Assembly: GCF_000001735.4 (NCBI RefSeq)
Contig: NC_003071.7
Location: 16,405,443-16,469,442, forward strand
DNA from: Arabidopsis thaliana
Taxonomy: Eukaryota > Streptophyta > Magnoliopsida > Brassicales > Brassicaceae
Direction: 5' to 3'
DNA length: 64,000 nt
This document shows positions 37,501-50,224 of this stretch, piece by piece. Numbering within the stretch: position 1 is the first letter of the stretch; every line of letters begins with the position of its first letter. The notes under the pieces were generated by a model. It searched no databases. It saw nothing but the letters and a program-made list of their open reading frames with translations, and was not told the origin of the DNA. A program made the translations under genes and the position numbers.

Positions 37501-38837
37501 TCGTATAACATGTTAAGATTCAGGGGTTTAGAATTCAAAACCAGTTAACACATATTCTTATGTTACTACAAAACCTTTCTTAATTTAAATGCGGAAATCC
37601 TAAGTCTTAACAAACAAGAAACCCTAAGTTCTTATACTATATGCATTAAAACATATATGGTTTTCGTGGAAAGGGGACTTCATGACCTTGTATGTATGAT
37701 TTAAGTATGTATGTATGTATGTACAAAAGTTAATAGGACTTGATTGACATAAAAAGAGGTCTTTAGAAAAGAAACTTAACATAGAAATAGGGGACTAATA
37801 AGACTTCGGAACTCGACCTAACCTCTAACGCTGCTATGTAAGTCATTCATGTCTTGTAATGATGCTTTATATTCTTTGAATATCTCCATGACTCCATTAG
37901 TATACTATAAATTATTTGTTTACACAAATTACACTTAATTTATGGAGCGAAGTAGCAATCAGCTTTCTGAAAGCATGGATCCATGTTTCCCGATATATAT
38001 CCTCCTTTTCAACTTTAAGCAGTGAACCTTTCTATAGTGATAACGACGGTCTGACTCTTAACACTCGTGTTTAGGGAATCATCATTTCAGTCTCTCAATC
38101 AGTCTCCATTAAGTTTTATATATTTATATATATATATATATATTTTATTTAAAGATTCTTTTCTGCTAATATCACTACTTCAGGTGATTTTAACATGCAA
38201 CATTTATTTTAAAGATATGTTTAAAACTAGAGGTATTCCACCATTTTCGCGGACATTAAACGTACAAGTAAATTGTTAATGTTGTAAACTTTTCAAAACA
38301 AAGAGTGTAAAGTTTTCATTACATATCCTTTTAGCTTACAAATTGACATGTGGTGTAATGTGCTTAGTTTAGTATATCAAGAATTTAGTCAAAACATGTA
38401 TCTAGATTGTTGATAAATTAGAAAAACGACATGAGCAAAAAATGTTGGACAAACATCATAAATATCTATTATTAGTTTATTACAAATAAATTATTTTGAA
38501 TGTCGAAAATATCACATATAGTTACCATTTTAGTGAAGAAACAAAATTCCTTAGTAACTCTCACTTTGGTATTAAAAAAAGTTTTACCACATCAGAATTT
38601 TACATTAGACGACATGTGCATTGGTTTACAAATCCGAACATATTTGAGTCGGATCTAAAAAAAACCTCAAATCACAAGTAAAATGAGTTGAATCCAAAAA
38701 AAGCATTGTGAATTTATGTAACCTCAAAACAAAGAAGAGGCAAAATACAAAGAAAACAAAGAATTTATTCTCTAGTTCTCTCACTCTCGCTCAACTCTTA
38801 TTTCCTTCTTAACTTTCTTCATGACCGATATCTTTAG
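34598..38837. other. 4.2-kb gene-free AT-rich region upstream of CVY1
   Basis: The left few hundred bases hold the CVY1 leader and promoter (minus strand); the right ~100 bases are probably the MAKR4 3' UTR. Between them I see no credible ORF, RNA gene or transposon terminal repeat. There is a GTAT-type tetranucleotide run near 37700-37724 and an AT run near 38120-38145. The long spacer could carry distal control elements of CVY1 or old transposon debris. Confidence 0.4.
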
Positions 38838-39824
38838 TTAGCCCCTAAACATCTGAGCCCATTCTTGATCATCCCTAGCTGCGATTCTTGACGCTGACAA
38901 CGAACAGAATCCGACCTCGTTAACAGTACTATACTGTTTCTGTTTCTGCTTCTGCTGCTGTGATTGCTTGCAATGCAAGATAGCTCCTTGGATAGAATTC
39001 TCAATTTCAGAACTCGAACTCGTACTTCTCTTCAAAAACTGCAACGGACGAAACCCTAAACTATTCGATGATTTGTTGTTAGAACTCTTGGCAGCTTGCC
39101 TCCTCATAGAAACTGAAAATGATCTCCTATGGCTTCCGGAAACAGAACCATTACTCTGTTTTTTAGGTCTCTCTGTTTTGATCTGTCCAAAAGGCTTTAC
39201 TCGCGAATACCTCAAAACCGAATCTTCGTCTGCAACTCTCGCAGCGGAAGACGCGCATGATGACTCATCAGAACAACTTGTCTTACCAAAGAACGATCTT
39301 AGATAAGCTCTCGAAGCTTTAATCTTCGTTCCGAGACTTGACTGCTTCATCAATCTTAGTTTCGTGGTCCAAGATTTCTTCTTCTCATCGTCCTCCTCCA
39401 ATGAATCTGAATATTCTAGGAAGTAGTCTTCAGGGTTAAGCTCTTTACTCACTTGGCAAGACTCTGCCGGAGAGACGGTGCAGGACTCGAACGGAGTGTT
39501 GCTCGTCACTGGAGTTGTAACCGTTCCGGTGGCTAAAGGAGTGCTGTAGAATTCGTCGTCGAAGGTGTAATCTTCTAGAATCTTTTGGACCATTTGGAGA
39601 CGTGGAGGTAAGTGAAGAGGGAGAAGCTTGCCTTTGTAGAAGAGTTCGTCCGCAGGGGAAGTGGTTTTGTCTATCTCAAGAGGACAAAGATGAGACATTT
39701 GGAACTCGAACTCTCGAGGGTAGTTGTTGCTCAGAGTTTTACGTACGAGGTTTGTGAAAGAAGTTACTTCCATATCAATGTAATCTTCTTCTACACTGTC
39801 GCATCGCTCTAGATAAGCCGCCAT
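38838..39824 (-). CDS. MAKR4: membrane-associated kinase regulator MAKR4
   Basis: Intronless, 328 aa, starting MAAYLERCDSVEEDYIDMEV. The N-terminal half is acidic. The middle holds a Lys/Arg-rich stretch and Ser-rich clusters (GSHRRSFSVSMRRQAAKSS, FLKRSTSSSSEIENS), typical of BKI1/MAKR proteins that bind the plasma membrane by charge and interact with receptor kinases through the C-terminal part. There is no catalytic domain. Arabidopsis MAKR4 is reported to act in auxin-dependent lateral root initiation. A TATA-like TATATAAA lies on the coding strand near 39909-39916, about 85 bases before the ATG. Likely AT2G39370. Confidence 0.9.
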   Translation of the reverse strand: MAAYLERCDSVEEDYIDMEVTSFTNLVRKTLSNNYPREFEFQMSHLCPLEIDKTTSPADELFYKGKLLPLHLPPRLQMVQKILEDYTFDDEFYSTPLATGTVTTPVTSNTPFESCTVSPAESCQVSKELNPEDYFLEYSDSLEEDDEKKKSWTTKLRLMKQSSLGTKIKASRAYLRSFFGKTSCSDESSCASSAARVADEDSVLRYSRVKPFGQIKTERPKKQSNGSVSGSHRRSFSVSMRRQAAKSSNNKSSNSLGFRPLQFLKRSTSSSSEIENSIQGAILHCKQSQQQKQKQKQYSTVNEVGFCSLSASRIAARDDQEWAQMFRG

Positions 39825-41653
39825 ACTTTTTTTTTTTATGTTTCTTCTTTGTGGTATGTTTTAGTGATTAGAGATATGAGTTGAGTTCAGAGTTGGAGAG
39901 GTTTGTTTTTATATATGTAAGAGAGAGAGACAGAGAGAGTTTAGTGTTAGGTTTCTGATTGGTAAAGAGGGTACAACTTTGGACCGTTTTGTTTTCTTTT
40001 TAAAATTTTACTTACATATACGTTAATAAATTACATATTATATGAACAAGGTATATTAATAGTTCAAATGAGCTTCTTGGATGGACCACCACTTAAAACT
40101 TGTACTCAATATTTTCTTAGCAAAGGTTTTGCCAAGATTAAATATCCTACTAATTTCTTGTACTCAAATATAAGATGGATGAAGCAAACAAGTTATTTTA
40201 TGACACCCTTTTCTTTTGTACAGCTATTTTGATTGGCTCTAGAAAGTTAATGGGTTCATATTAAAAAAAAAAAAAAAGATAATGGGTTCATCATCGTCAT
40301 CAGTGGTGATTAGAACATAAATTTATGAAAGAACGAATAGGGAGACAAAGTTTAGAATAAAACAAAAGTTTCCGATATTATTGGCTGTGATAATTTTGTT
40401 ACTTATTATGTTTCTAAAGATATGTGTATTTGGATTTGTTTTAATGTGGACAAGGACGATGATGAGAGACATTAATCTTGGTAGAAGCCCACGTGTAAGA
40501 TAATTTTCTGTCTTATTGGTTACTCGAGAATTAAAGAACTGCATAAACAATAACCAAATATGATTAAGGGTGCCCTCTATATGATTAACAAAAAAATGAA
40601 GATAAACAATATGATTGTGTCGTGATCAACAATACACATTGATAATACAAAGAAATTTATAAATTTAGACACGGTAAGTAAAATGATGTTTGCTTCTTCT
40701 TCTTCTTTTAGGTTCATCATGTAAATTGTTTATTGGAAATCTTTTTGGTTTCTAGCAGAAGTCACATCATCCCATTGTACTTATGTTCCAAAATCCAAAC
40801 ATTTTACCAGATTCCCGGGTTTAATTTTCTCCACCTTTTAAGTACTCCTCCATGATAAACTAATGAGAAATTTGTTTTCTATTTGTTTTATTAGTTTACT
40901 AATTACATGAAAACAAAAAAAAAAAACAAAAAAAAAGTTAATTTGAAAGTTTTTTTGGCAAAAAAAAAAACTCTTTTTATCTTGTTATTGAAAAACTGTT
41001 GATGACTTTCAAAGTTTTTTATGAGTTTTTTAGCCCATGGGCCATGGCCTTGATGAGCTGAACATGATTTAAAGTTCTAAACCAAATACCGGTCTGACCG
41101 GTTTACACGACATTTGGAAAGTTACCGGTCTGAGTAGAAGAAATTGTCCCAATTGTTTTCTCGCGACGAAGATGGAGATGGAAAAATCCATGCCGAGCAC
41201 TTACGTTGCAGGTATTCGACTGAAGACTATTCATATATTGAATTCTATATCTCCTTGTCTTCGATGTATATAACACATATCTGTTGTCGATCGAAATTTC
41301 AAAAATTAGCAGAGAAATTAAACGAAATCAGTAGATGATTGATTTCAGCTTTGATTGTGACTCTTTTGTATTTTATGAAACTTTGTTTATGTAGATTTTA
41401 CTTACTTTTTTGTTTACTTAGATAGTTAAAAGTTCGATTTTTGTAGTAGATTTTGCAGGTTTTATCCAATTTTTTAGATTTTACTTTCTTGAGTTTTTTT
41501 TCTTAGTTGTTTCATAACTGTTTGATTCAGTTAATCACTAGACTTAATAAAAAGATGTGCAACAAATAGAAGTGGGCTTACATATTTAATATTTCACATA
41601 ATCCACTTAATGTAAGTGATGAAGATACTAAGCAAATGTTCTAACTGTGAACT
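39825..41653. other. MAKR4 promoter and spacer with small ORF
   Basis: MAKR4 promoter on the left, EXO70H2 3' flank on the right. Several A tracts lie at 40260-40275 and 40914-40970. Around 41030-41340 a GC-richer island contains CCCATGGGCCATGGCC-type palindromic sequence and a 32-codon ORF (41172-41270), listed separately. Nothing else is recognisable. Confidence 0.35.
41172..41270 (+). other. possible 32-aa small ORF
   Basis: ATG at 41172, stop ending at 41270, product begins MEMEKSMPSTYVAGIRL. It sits about 130 bases after a GGGCC-rich block that could be a promoter. GCAGGTATTC at 41209-41218 could instead be a splice donor, making this the first exon of a lost or longer gene. No family recognised; it may be noncoding. 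Confidence 0.15.
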
Positions 41654-43567
41654 TTAGTTTCTTACACATCCAAGTGAGATACAAGATGAAGAAGACAAAG
41701 AGGAAGAAGAAGAAGAAGAGCCACTAAGTATTGGTGTTCCATGGAACAAATCCGAGAGATAGTTCTCCAAGTTATCAGGCTTAAAGCTCACCAGCATCTC
41801 TATGTTTCTCTCCTTACTCAGCGTTGGCAAGTACTTACCGTAAAACTCTCTGTATTCCGGTACTATTTTCTTTGCTATGGAAACTTTTAGCTCGTTCCTA
41901 AGTTTTGCATCTGTTATCACACATGATGATTGTTTCATATAAGCTTCTTCGAATACCGCGTGAAACCTCTTGAAATGTGTTTTGGCTTCCTCTGGTGATA
42001 GTCTGCTACTTGTTTTCTCTGGTAAAGATATGTATACATTGGCCCACGCTGCGATCTCATAGTTTGCAGCGTAGCTTCTGAGTTTTGCTTCGTGCTTTGT
42101 GAGCCAGTCGTCTCCGAGGAGGTTCCTGAGGTGTGTTGAACGAACGGTATCAACCACAAACTGAATGTTGTTCACTAGGAAGAGGTAAGAGAGGGAAACA
42201 TCCTTGTAACTCTCTGCTTTGATGTCTAGTTTGCATAGGAAAATCAAGATGAGCCAAGCTAGATGGACCGAGACTGCGTGGTTGTTGTGTTCATCTTCTA
42301 AGATTGGAGCTGTGAAATAAGATTCTAGCATACGTGTGTTTTTCTTAAGTGGATGCTCTGCAAGAATCTCTGATAACACACGGCTGTATTCAGAAAGAGA
42401 TGATATGAAACTCATGGTTGATCTAGTCAGCTTGTGAATCCCTCCTCCTGCAGTTAGTGCTTTAGAAGAATCCTTTTGTATTGTTGACTCAAATTCCATG
42501 AGACTTGTGTAGATTGAGTCCTTGAGTTTCTTCAGCGATGAGAGGACCAGAGTTTTAACAGCAGCTACTGAGTCAAAGTGGAATATCAGTTCTATGTCTG
42601 GTCTAAGGTCAGAGATTGCTGCATAGAGATCCATCAGCCTGAAGATCCTCTCTGGCGATGGTTTTTTCTCCGCAACGAGTTCTGGGAACTTGAAAAGATT
42701 GATTCCTGCTTCGTTCACTATCTCGTAAAAGCAAGACTCTCTTATTGTACTTGAAGCAGAGAAGACATGATCACATAGAAGTTTCTCTCCGCGGAGGAGT
42801 GTTATGACACCAATCTTTGCAGCTTTGATCCAGTTCTTGATCATATGCTCGAGCACGTCCCAGTCCATTCTGTTGAACCGGGAGATCTTGCACTTTTCGA
42901 TACCAAGTAAGTGTAGCCCTTCATCTACAATTGACTTTCTGATCAACTTATAGCTCTTTATGCACTCTTTACCATATCCACAGCTGATCATAGTCTCTGC
43001 TATGACCTTGAGGTCTGACATCACAAGTGCTGCAGCTTTTTCGACCTTAGTGATCGTTTCACCAGCCTTCTTCAGCTCATCTTCTTCTTCATCATCAGAA
43101 GATTGCATAACATCTTCAAATTCTGAATTGCTTGAAATGGAGGAGTGACCAGAGACAGATTCAGGATCAAGTTGGTCTCGGTTTGAAGACAGAATCTGGA
43201 AGAACTCTTTTTCGAGCCTGGCCATAGCAATCTGCATCAGGTGCTGTGCAAGAACTAGCTTGGCAGATTTTGAGTGCTGAGAGATAAGAAAGTGCATGGC
43301 TCTGCGTAAGTCACGGATGCATCTGATGAATTCTTTGGCCTCTCTTCTGCTATGACTAAACAGAGAGATGATCTTTGTGTAGGATGGTGAGTTCGGATCC
43401 CATTTCTTGATGATTGATTCTGCGGCCTCAACGGTTTCCTCCATCATCGACTGAGAAAAAGTCTGGTTGAGAGGAGAAGCCGGGAGAGAAGTGAATGAAG
43501 GAAAAGAAGAAAGGAATGATTTAGGAGAAGAGGTAGAGAAATGAACAGACTTCGGTTTTTTCGACAT
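41654..43567 (-). CDS. EXO70H2: exocyst subunit EXO70, H clade
   Basis: Intronless, 637 aa, from [20 protein letters not shown] to a Ser-rich C-terminus. The EXO70 fold covers about 240-620, with recognisable segments [40 protein letters not shown] and [23 protein letters not shown]70 tethers secretory vesicles to phosphoinositide-rich plasma membrane as part of the eight-subunit exocyst; plants have many EXO70 copies and the intronless H clade is linked to defence and specialised secretion. The N-terminal Ser/Pro/Phe-rich leader (~35 residues) is clade-specific. A TATA-like CTATATAA lies on the coding strand near 43670-43677. Likely AT2G39380. Confidence 0.92.
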   Translation of the reverse strand: MSKKPKSVHFSTSSPKSFLSSFPSFTSLPASPLNQTFSQSMMEETVEAAESIIKKWDPNSPSYTKIISLFSHSRREAKEFIRCIRDLRRAMHFLISQHSKSAKLVLAQHLMQIAMARLEKEFFQILSSNRDQLDPESVSGHSSISSNSEFEDVMQSSDDEEEDELKKAGETITKVEKAAALVMSDLKVIAETMISCGYGKECIKSYKLIRKSIVDEGLHLLGIEKCKISRFNRMDWDVLEHMIKNWIKAAKIGVITLLRGEKLLCDHVFSASSTIRESCFYEIVNEAGINLFKFPELVAEKKPSPERIFRLMDLYAAISDLRPDIELIFHFDSVAAVKTLVLSSLKKLKDSIYTSLMEFESTIQKDSSKALTAGGGIHKLTRSTMSFISSLSEYSRVLSEILAEHPLKKNTRMLESYFTAPILEDEHNNHAVSVHLAWLILIFLCKLDIKAESYKDVSLSYLFLVNNIQFVVDTVRSTHLRNLLGDDWLTKHEAKLRSYAANYEIAAWANVYISLPEKTSSRLSPEEAKTHFKRFHAVFEEAYMKQSSCVITDAKLRNELKVSIAKKIVPEYREFYGKYLPTLSKERNIEMLVSFKPDNLENYLSDLFHGTPILSGSSSSSSSLSSSSCISLGCVRN

Positions 43568-45360
43568 TGATAAGATTTTACTACTTACTACTCTTCTTTC
43601 TGAATATGTTTAATGGAGTCACTTGTGTCTTCTAGTCTCTTGATTGTCTTTGTAAGGTACACTTCAACATTATATAGAGAGATAGTTTCTCAATGTATGA
43701 AACCAATGGCCAATACAAAGTTTTGACTGACTTTCTCTATTCATGCAAGTTTTTAATATTCAATATATAAGTAATGTTTCATGTAGTTTCATACTGGTGT
43801 AATAGTTGACCCAATACATTAGTTTTCTTTTGTGTTTAATCATTTCGATTCTTAATACTTCAAAATTTTCATCAAGTCATTAGATGGAAGAATATATTAT
43901 AGTTATAGTGGCTTTGAGTCTATTGACTTAGCAAGAATTTCGAAATTCCGGTGATTTATGTTTATCTTAAGTAGGATATGATGTAGATGATTGACGGTTA
44001 GAGTGTTACTAAATTATGTGGTGTTGAACAATTCAAATGTTTTTTTTACTTGGAAATATTGAAACCATCATTATATATAACTATTAAGCTATTGTTTGAC
44101 CAACAAGATCAAAGATACGCACTACCTCAGATATTATGTATTTTACACATGAATATATATAATGACATGATGACAAGGTTTGAAAATGAAATCTACGCAT
44201 AAATATATATACAAATATTTTGCAGACACGAGTTCATTGAAAAAGAAAACTGTTTCTTGCTTACCAAAGTCAATTGTGTATCGATGTAAGCAAGTTCTGC
44301 AATAACGCTGACCAGCAATAAGCTATTCTACGTATAGCAACGACCACACACTTCATAACCAAACCTTACCAAACTAAGTGCATAGAAAAAGTTGTTATGT
44401 TTGAAAAATGCAAAGGTTTGGTCACTTGGATTTCGGCTCATATGCTTTATCTGTGTGACGAATTTGAAGAATATTCATCCTACAGAACCAAAAGAACTAA
44501 AAGGAACATTCAAAAGAATAGAGAATGTGTGAAAACAATTTGGCACAAGAGATTATGCGAAAGTCAACTCTTGCCCTATAAGACAAGTAATCACAAAGTC
44601 AAATTTCTCAAAATTTGTCTTTTTCTCAGAAATAAATTATAAACAACTGATGTTTACATATGTTCAACTTCAAATTTCAAACACGATTACTTAACAAAAC
44701 TACGATAGTCTCTGATATATTGCGGATATATATCGCCAGCCCCCACCTCTTCATCTTGGTCTAACAAATCTTAGTGACCAACAAAGTGATTCACACAAGA
44801 GGACATATTTTGGTGTATCAATTCTTCTTCTTCTTCTTTTTGGTCAAAATGGTATTATCAATTCTTCAAAATCTCAGATTTTTTACCTAATGATTCTCTA
44901 TTGGTGTGTAGGTTTCATATCTGTCAACTTATCTTGCAAATCACCGCATCACTTTCGTTTCTTTTAATATGATTTTTTCTCGGGTCAAACATATGTACGC
45001 AATTAAAAGTTTTCTAAGAAAGAATCACATTGCCTAGAGTTTACCACTGGTTGAGTAATATGCTAGAGAGAGTCATGTCGCTGCGCGATCGAGTTGGGTT
45101 TAGTTGATAAGCAATGAACTGCTCAAGGCAAGATCGAGTTGGAGTGAAGAGTAATGTATAGAGATCACTACCCTAACAAGCTAACCCTCAACTGAGTAAT
45201 ATAAAAGATGCTATGATCCAATAATATAACAATACTGTTTTTCTGAATCAATCTTTCATTAAGATGAGCTTTTAATATCTTTAACAAGGAAGGAAAACAA
45301 AGCAAAAACTCACACGAGCTCAAATTCAAACACAAAAATTGATGTGATCAAGATAAAAGC
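43568..45360. other. EXO70H2 promoter and spacer before RPL35B
   Basis: AT-rich sequence. An 81-codon ORF (44397-44642, +) is Lys-rich without recognisable features and I do not call it a gene. 45250-45360 is probably the RPL35B 3' UTR. No RNA gene or repeat of note. Confidence 0.35.
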
Positions 45361-46320
<960 letters not shown>

Positions 46321-47276
46321 TGCGTCTTCGAGCTCTCTCTAGCGTCCCTTTACTCTTTTGCGGTGTTGTTATAAGAGATTAGAAACCCTAGAGAAAAATG
46401 AAGAAGAAGACGGCTAAGAGTTAATAATCAGATTTTAGGTTATATTTGGGCTTTGACTGTGAGTATAAAACCCAACACACATCTAATGGGCTGAGTTTTA
46501 TATCTTATGGGCCAGGGATTATAAAATCCTAGTAGTGAAATCTTGTACCAAAATCATTTATTAATGCAAGAAAATACTAAAAAAGTGAATAGAGAGTTGT
46601 ATAATTAGACACGCGCCGATTGAACTGTTATTTTTTGTTTTTGAAGGAGAATTATTTGATTTCAAATATAATAATAACATAATTTAGCTTTTCAGAATAA
46701 ATTTCTTCTCTTTTCTTTTTCTTTTTGACATGTCTAATTAGATTGTGAATGAAGGAGTAATCTTAGAAGAAGTTTTGGTTAAAGACGTTATCGTAATCAA
46801 TAATGTGATGGAAAAGTGTAATTATGAGTCGCGTAATGAACCAACCATACATTTGTCAACAAGTTGATACAAAGACATAAATGCATGTTTATCCATCCCC
46901 AAGTTCAATATTCAAAGACTAAATTATGAGCATTTCATAATGACTCAGTATGCCATTTGGTCAAATGAAAAACCAAGCCGGTCAAGCACCAACGGCTGAA
47001 ACATTCATATTCAAATATGAAAAGTAAAATCTTGGACTCGTTCAATGTTTCTGGTGACGTCATCTACTACGAGGAAAATATCCCAACCAAAACGCAGCGT
47101 AATTGCATGGTCCCCTGTTTTTTTGGGGTCGCTTTATTCCTCTGTGACTCCTCTCTTTTCATCTTCTATAAATCAGACAACAACTAACTCTTTCCCTCTC
47201 GCTCTCCGCATAAATCCCTTTGAAACAAGATCATATCTTAACTTTGTATAAAAACAGGACAAAAAAACAGAGGATC
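46321..47276. promoter_or_regulatory. divergent region: RPL35B and MAGL6 promoters
   Basis: For the leftward RPL35B: a telo box AAACCCTA at 46383-46390, and TGGGCT/TGGGCC site II motifs at 46447-46452, 46487-46492 and 46508-46513. This pairing is characteristic of plant ribosomal protein promoters. For the rightward MAGL6: a TATA-like CTATAAAT at about 47165-47172, some 105 bases before the ATG. The middle (46560-47040) is AT-rich without features. Confidence 0.65.
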
Positions 47277-49208
47277 ATGGTTATGTATGAAGAGGTTAGT
47301 GTCTTTATATATGTTTCCAAGCTCATGTAGAGCTCTGTGACTGTAGAAAAGTGATAGTTATTCCTTTCTTTTTTTGATCCTATAATCTCGATCTAGCAGA
47401 ATCATTCTATTAGGTCTAATGCAAGTGTGTGTGTTTTTTCTTTTGGCAGGATTTTGTGTTGAACTCACGAGGCATGAAGTTGTTCACTTGTGTATGGAAA
47501 CCAGTGAAGCAAGAACCAAAGGCATTGCTCTTCCTCTGCCATGGCTACGCTATGGAGTCCAGCATCACCATGAACAGTTCAGTCAGATATTAAAATATTT
47601 ACTAACGTTGATCAAATTGTTATTATATTTAGTTATGTACTAACGACATAACGAATTATATGGGATTAATCAGGCGCAGCCACGAGGTTAGCCAATGCCG
47701 GTTTTGCCGTATATGGAATGGACTATGAAGGACATGGAAAATCTGAGGGTCTAAATGGTTACATCAGTAACTTTGATGATCTCGTTGATGATGTCTCTAA
47801 TCATTATTCTACAATTTGTGGTAATTCTCTTAGAAACCCCTTAATTTGATATGTGTTTAGATTTTCATTAATATACTAAAAGAAATGGTAAAAATAATTT
47901 GTAGAGAGGGAAGAGAACAAGGGGAAGATGAGGTTCCTACTTGGAGAATCCATGGGAGGAGCAGTTGTGTTGCTCTTAGCCAGAAAGAAGCCTGATTTTT
48001 GGGACGGTGCCGTTTTGGTAGCACCCATGTGTAAGGTTAGTAATCTCTTTTTTCAGTTAATTATTTTTAGTTATCTTTAGTCTTGCATTATTTATTGGTG
48101 TTTTAAGAACCCAAAATTATTTCATAGTTTTCATTTAATTTCAATGATGGTTTAAGAATCAGATAAAAAGTCCAAATCAAAAACGAAAAATAGTTTCTTA
48201 AAGTGGGACTAATCCATATTTTTCAATAATGTTCTCTACTTATTGGATTGGTAATAAATGCCCTTAGATAATACAGAAAAATGGTTCAATCACTCTTCAT
48301 TAGTCATTTGTCTCATAGTTTCTATATATACACAACTACTTGTTACAACCAAATACCAGTATATATACCACTAATTAAACAAGTAATCAAAACTCAATTA
48401 TCGAAATGATTATATCAACTACCGAAAGTCCCACAGAGATAATCAAAATGTTTTGTTTATCAACTAATACAATGAATGTTGTTATGGACAGTTAGCAGAC
48501 GAGATAAAGCCACATCCAGTAGTGATCTCAATCCTTATCAAGTTAGCCAAGTTTATTCCAACGTGGAAAATAGTTCCAGGAAATGATATTATTGACATTG
48601 CAATTAAAGAACCTCACATCAGAAATCAGGTGAGTGATACTGATCTAAGACGCCAAATTTTACTTGTAATATCAGCTTGTTATTAACCATATATACATAT
48701 GATTTATGTGAATTTTACAGGTGAGGGAGAACAAGTATTGCTATAAAGGCCGGCCTCGCCTCAACACCGCCTACCAACTCTTGTTGGTTAGCTTAGATCT
48801 TGAGAAGAATCTTCACCAGGTTCTAATTTTTTTAGACATATTTATGGATATGTATATTTGGTTATATAATGAAGAAAACATTTTACAAACCTTGTTTATT
48901 AATTAGTTATATATATATGGCTTTTGAACTAGGTATCAATTCCTTTCATTGTTCTTCACGGAGAAGATGATAAAGTGACGGATAAAAGCATAAGCAAAAT
49001 GTTATACGAAGTGGCTTCAAGCTCGGACAAGACATTCAAGCTGTACCCCAAAATGTGGCATGCTTTGTTGTATGGGGAAACTAATGAAAATTCAGAAATT
49101 GTGTTTGGTGATATCATAAACTGGTTGGAAGATAGAGCCACAGATTCGAACGGAGGGTTAGAGAGTCAGCTAAAACATAAGCATGATGGATTCTTGAAGC
49201 ATAAATAA
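47277..49208 (+). CDS. MAGL6: monoacylglycerol lipase-like alpha/beta hydrolase, copy 1
   Basis: Exons are 47277-47294, 47450-47576, 47674-47820, 47905-48035, 48492-48629, 48721-48819 and 48933-49208, giving 311 aa. It is a serine hydrolase with nucleophile elbow GESMGG (Ser113), acid in HGEDDKVTD (Asp233) and His263 (MWHAL), and an oxyanion HGY motif in FLCHGYAME. Family members cleave monoacylglycerols or lysophospholipids to free fatty acid; the actual substrate cannot be read. Compared with MAGL7 and MAGL8, the first intron and most of the second exon are missing, so the protein starts MVMYEED instead of 12 residues ending KYEES. It is the first of three direct tandem copies. Likely AT2G39400. 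Confidence 0.93.
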
Positions 49209-50224
49209 GTGAACGATAGCATTGTTTATGTACCCTTTTTTTTGCAGCGGTTTATGTACTTGTGTAGTCCTATATTTTTTTTTTTGGCAAACTTGTAGTC
49301 CTATACTTTACCTACGAAGTTACTTGTGAAATAAGTAGTGAAGTATTTTATATTTACGGAAAATCTCTAATCCGTAGCACAACAACTCATTAACAAACCT
49401 CAAAAACCACAGAAATTTGTAGATAGCACAGATTCAAGGTCTATGCATAGTTAACCGATTTAATTACTTTTGGACCAAAAATTCAATAAATGTGACGCCG
49501 TAGTTCTGAAACCATTTACAAATTTAGAGAAACTAACAATAAAAAATATATTTGACACCACATATTTTTTTAGAGAAATTGACTAATAAAGCCAGAAACA
49601 TTTGCTCACATCATGACTATTCTAAGTTGTAATTTTGAAATTTAATTTAAAAGAACCACTAACCATTTAACAATTTCGGCGGAAAGGTATCAAACTCGGC
49701 TAAAATAGAAGTGAAAGTTTAATGCATGAATATGCTACGAAATTGTGCCAGTTTGCTATATTGTAATTTGTAAATGGATTCATGTAATTTGCCCATGTGC
49801 ACTTATGGAATATGGTAAGTACATTAACGACTTTTTGTCAAATAGAATGATCTTATCCATATGAACTTAACTACTTTTCTAATTATATAACTCAAAAGTC
49901 AAAACTATTTCACTGACTACACTTATCCTATCTTAAATTCCATGTACACTTTTCGGAAACTACTTGTTTGATTTACTAATTAGTGTTCGAGAGTTAGGAA
50001 TTAATTTAAAAAATTTCGTAAGGTAGGGTATATTTTGTATTATTTTGAAAGTTGAAGGGGTGAAATGAAAACAAAGAAGGGGAAAGTCATGTATATTATT
50101 AAGTTGTCAGGGTCAAACGATCAAGCAGAACTCTACAATTCTTCTATATACTTTCTCAACTCTTGTCTCCAAGATTGCATGAGAGAAAAAAAAAAAGTGA
50201 TTGAAATCAATCTCTTGTGACGTA
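49209..50224. other. spacer between MAGL6 and MAGL7
   Basis: AT-rich spacer with the MAGL6 3' UTR at the left and the MAGL7 promoter at the right (TATA-like TATATA near 50143-50149, about 80 bases before the ATG). No coding or RNA signal. Confidence 0.4.

Noticed and set aside
44397-44642. 81-codon ORF MFEKCKGLVTWISAHMLYLC
   Set aside because: Lys-rich, no motif, no promoter features and no related sequence in the window; plausible by chance in AT-rich DNA.
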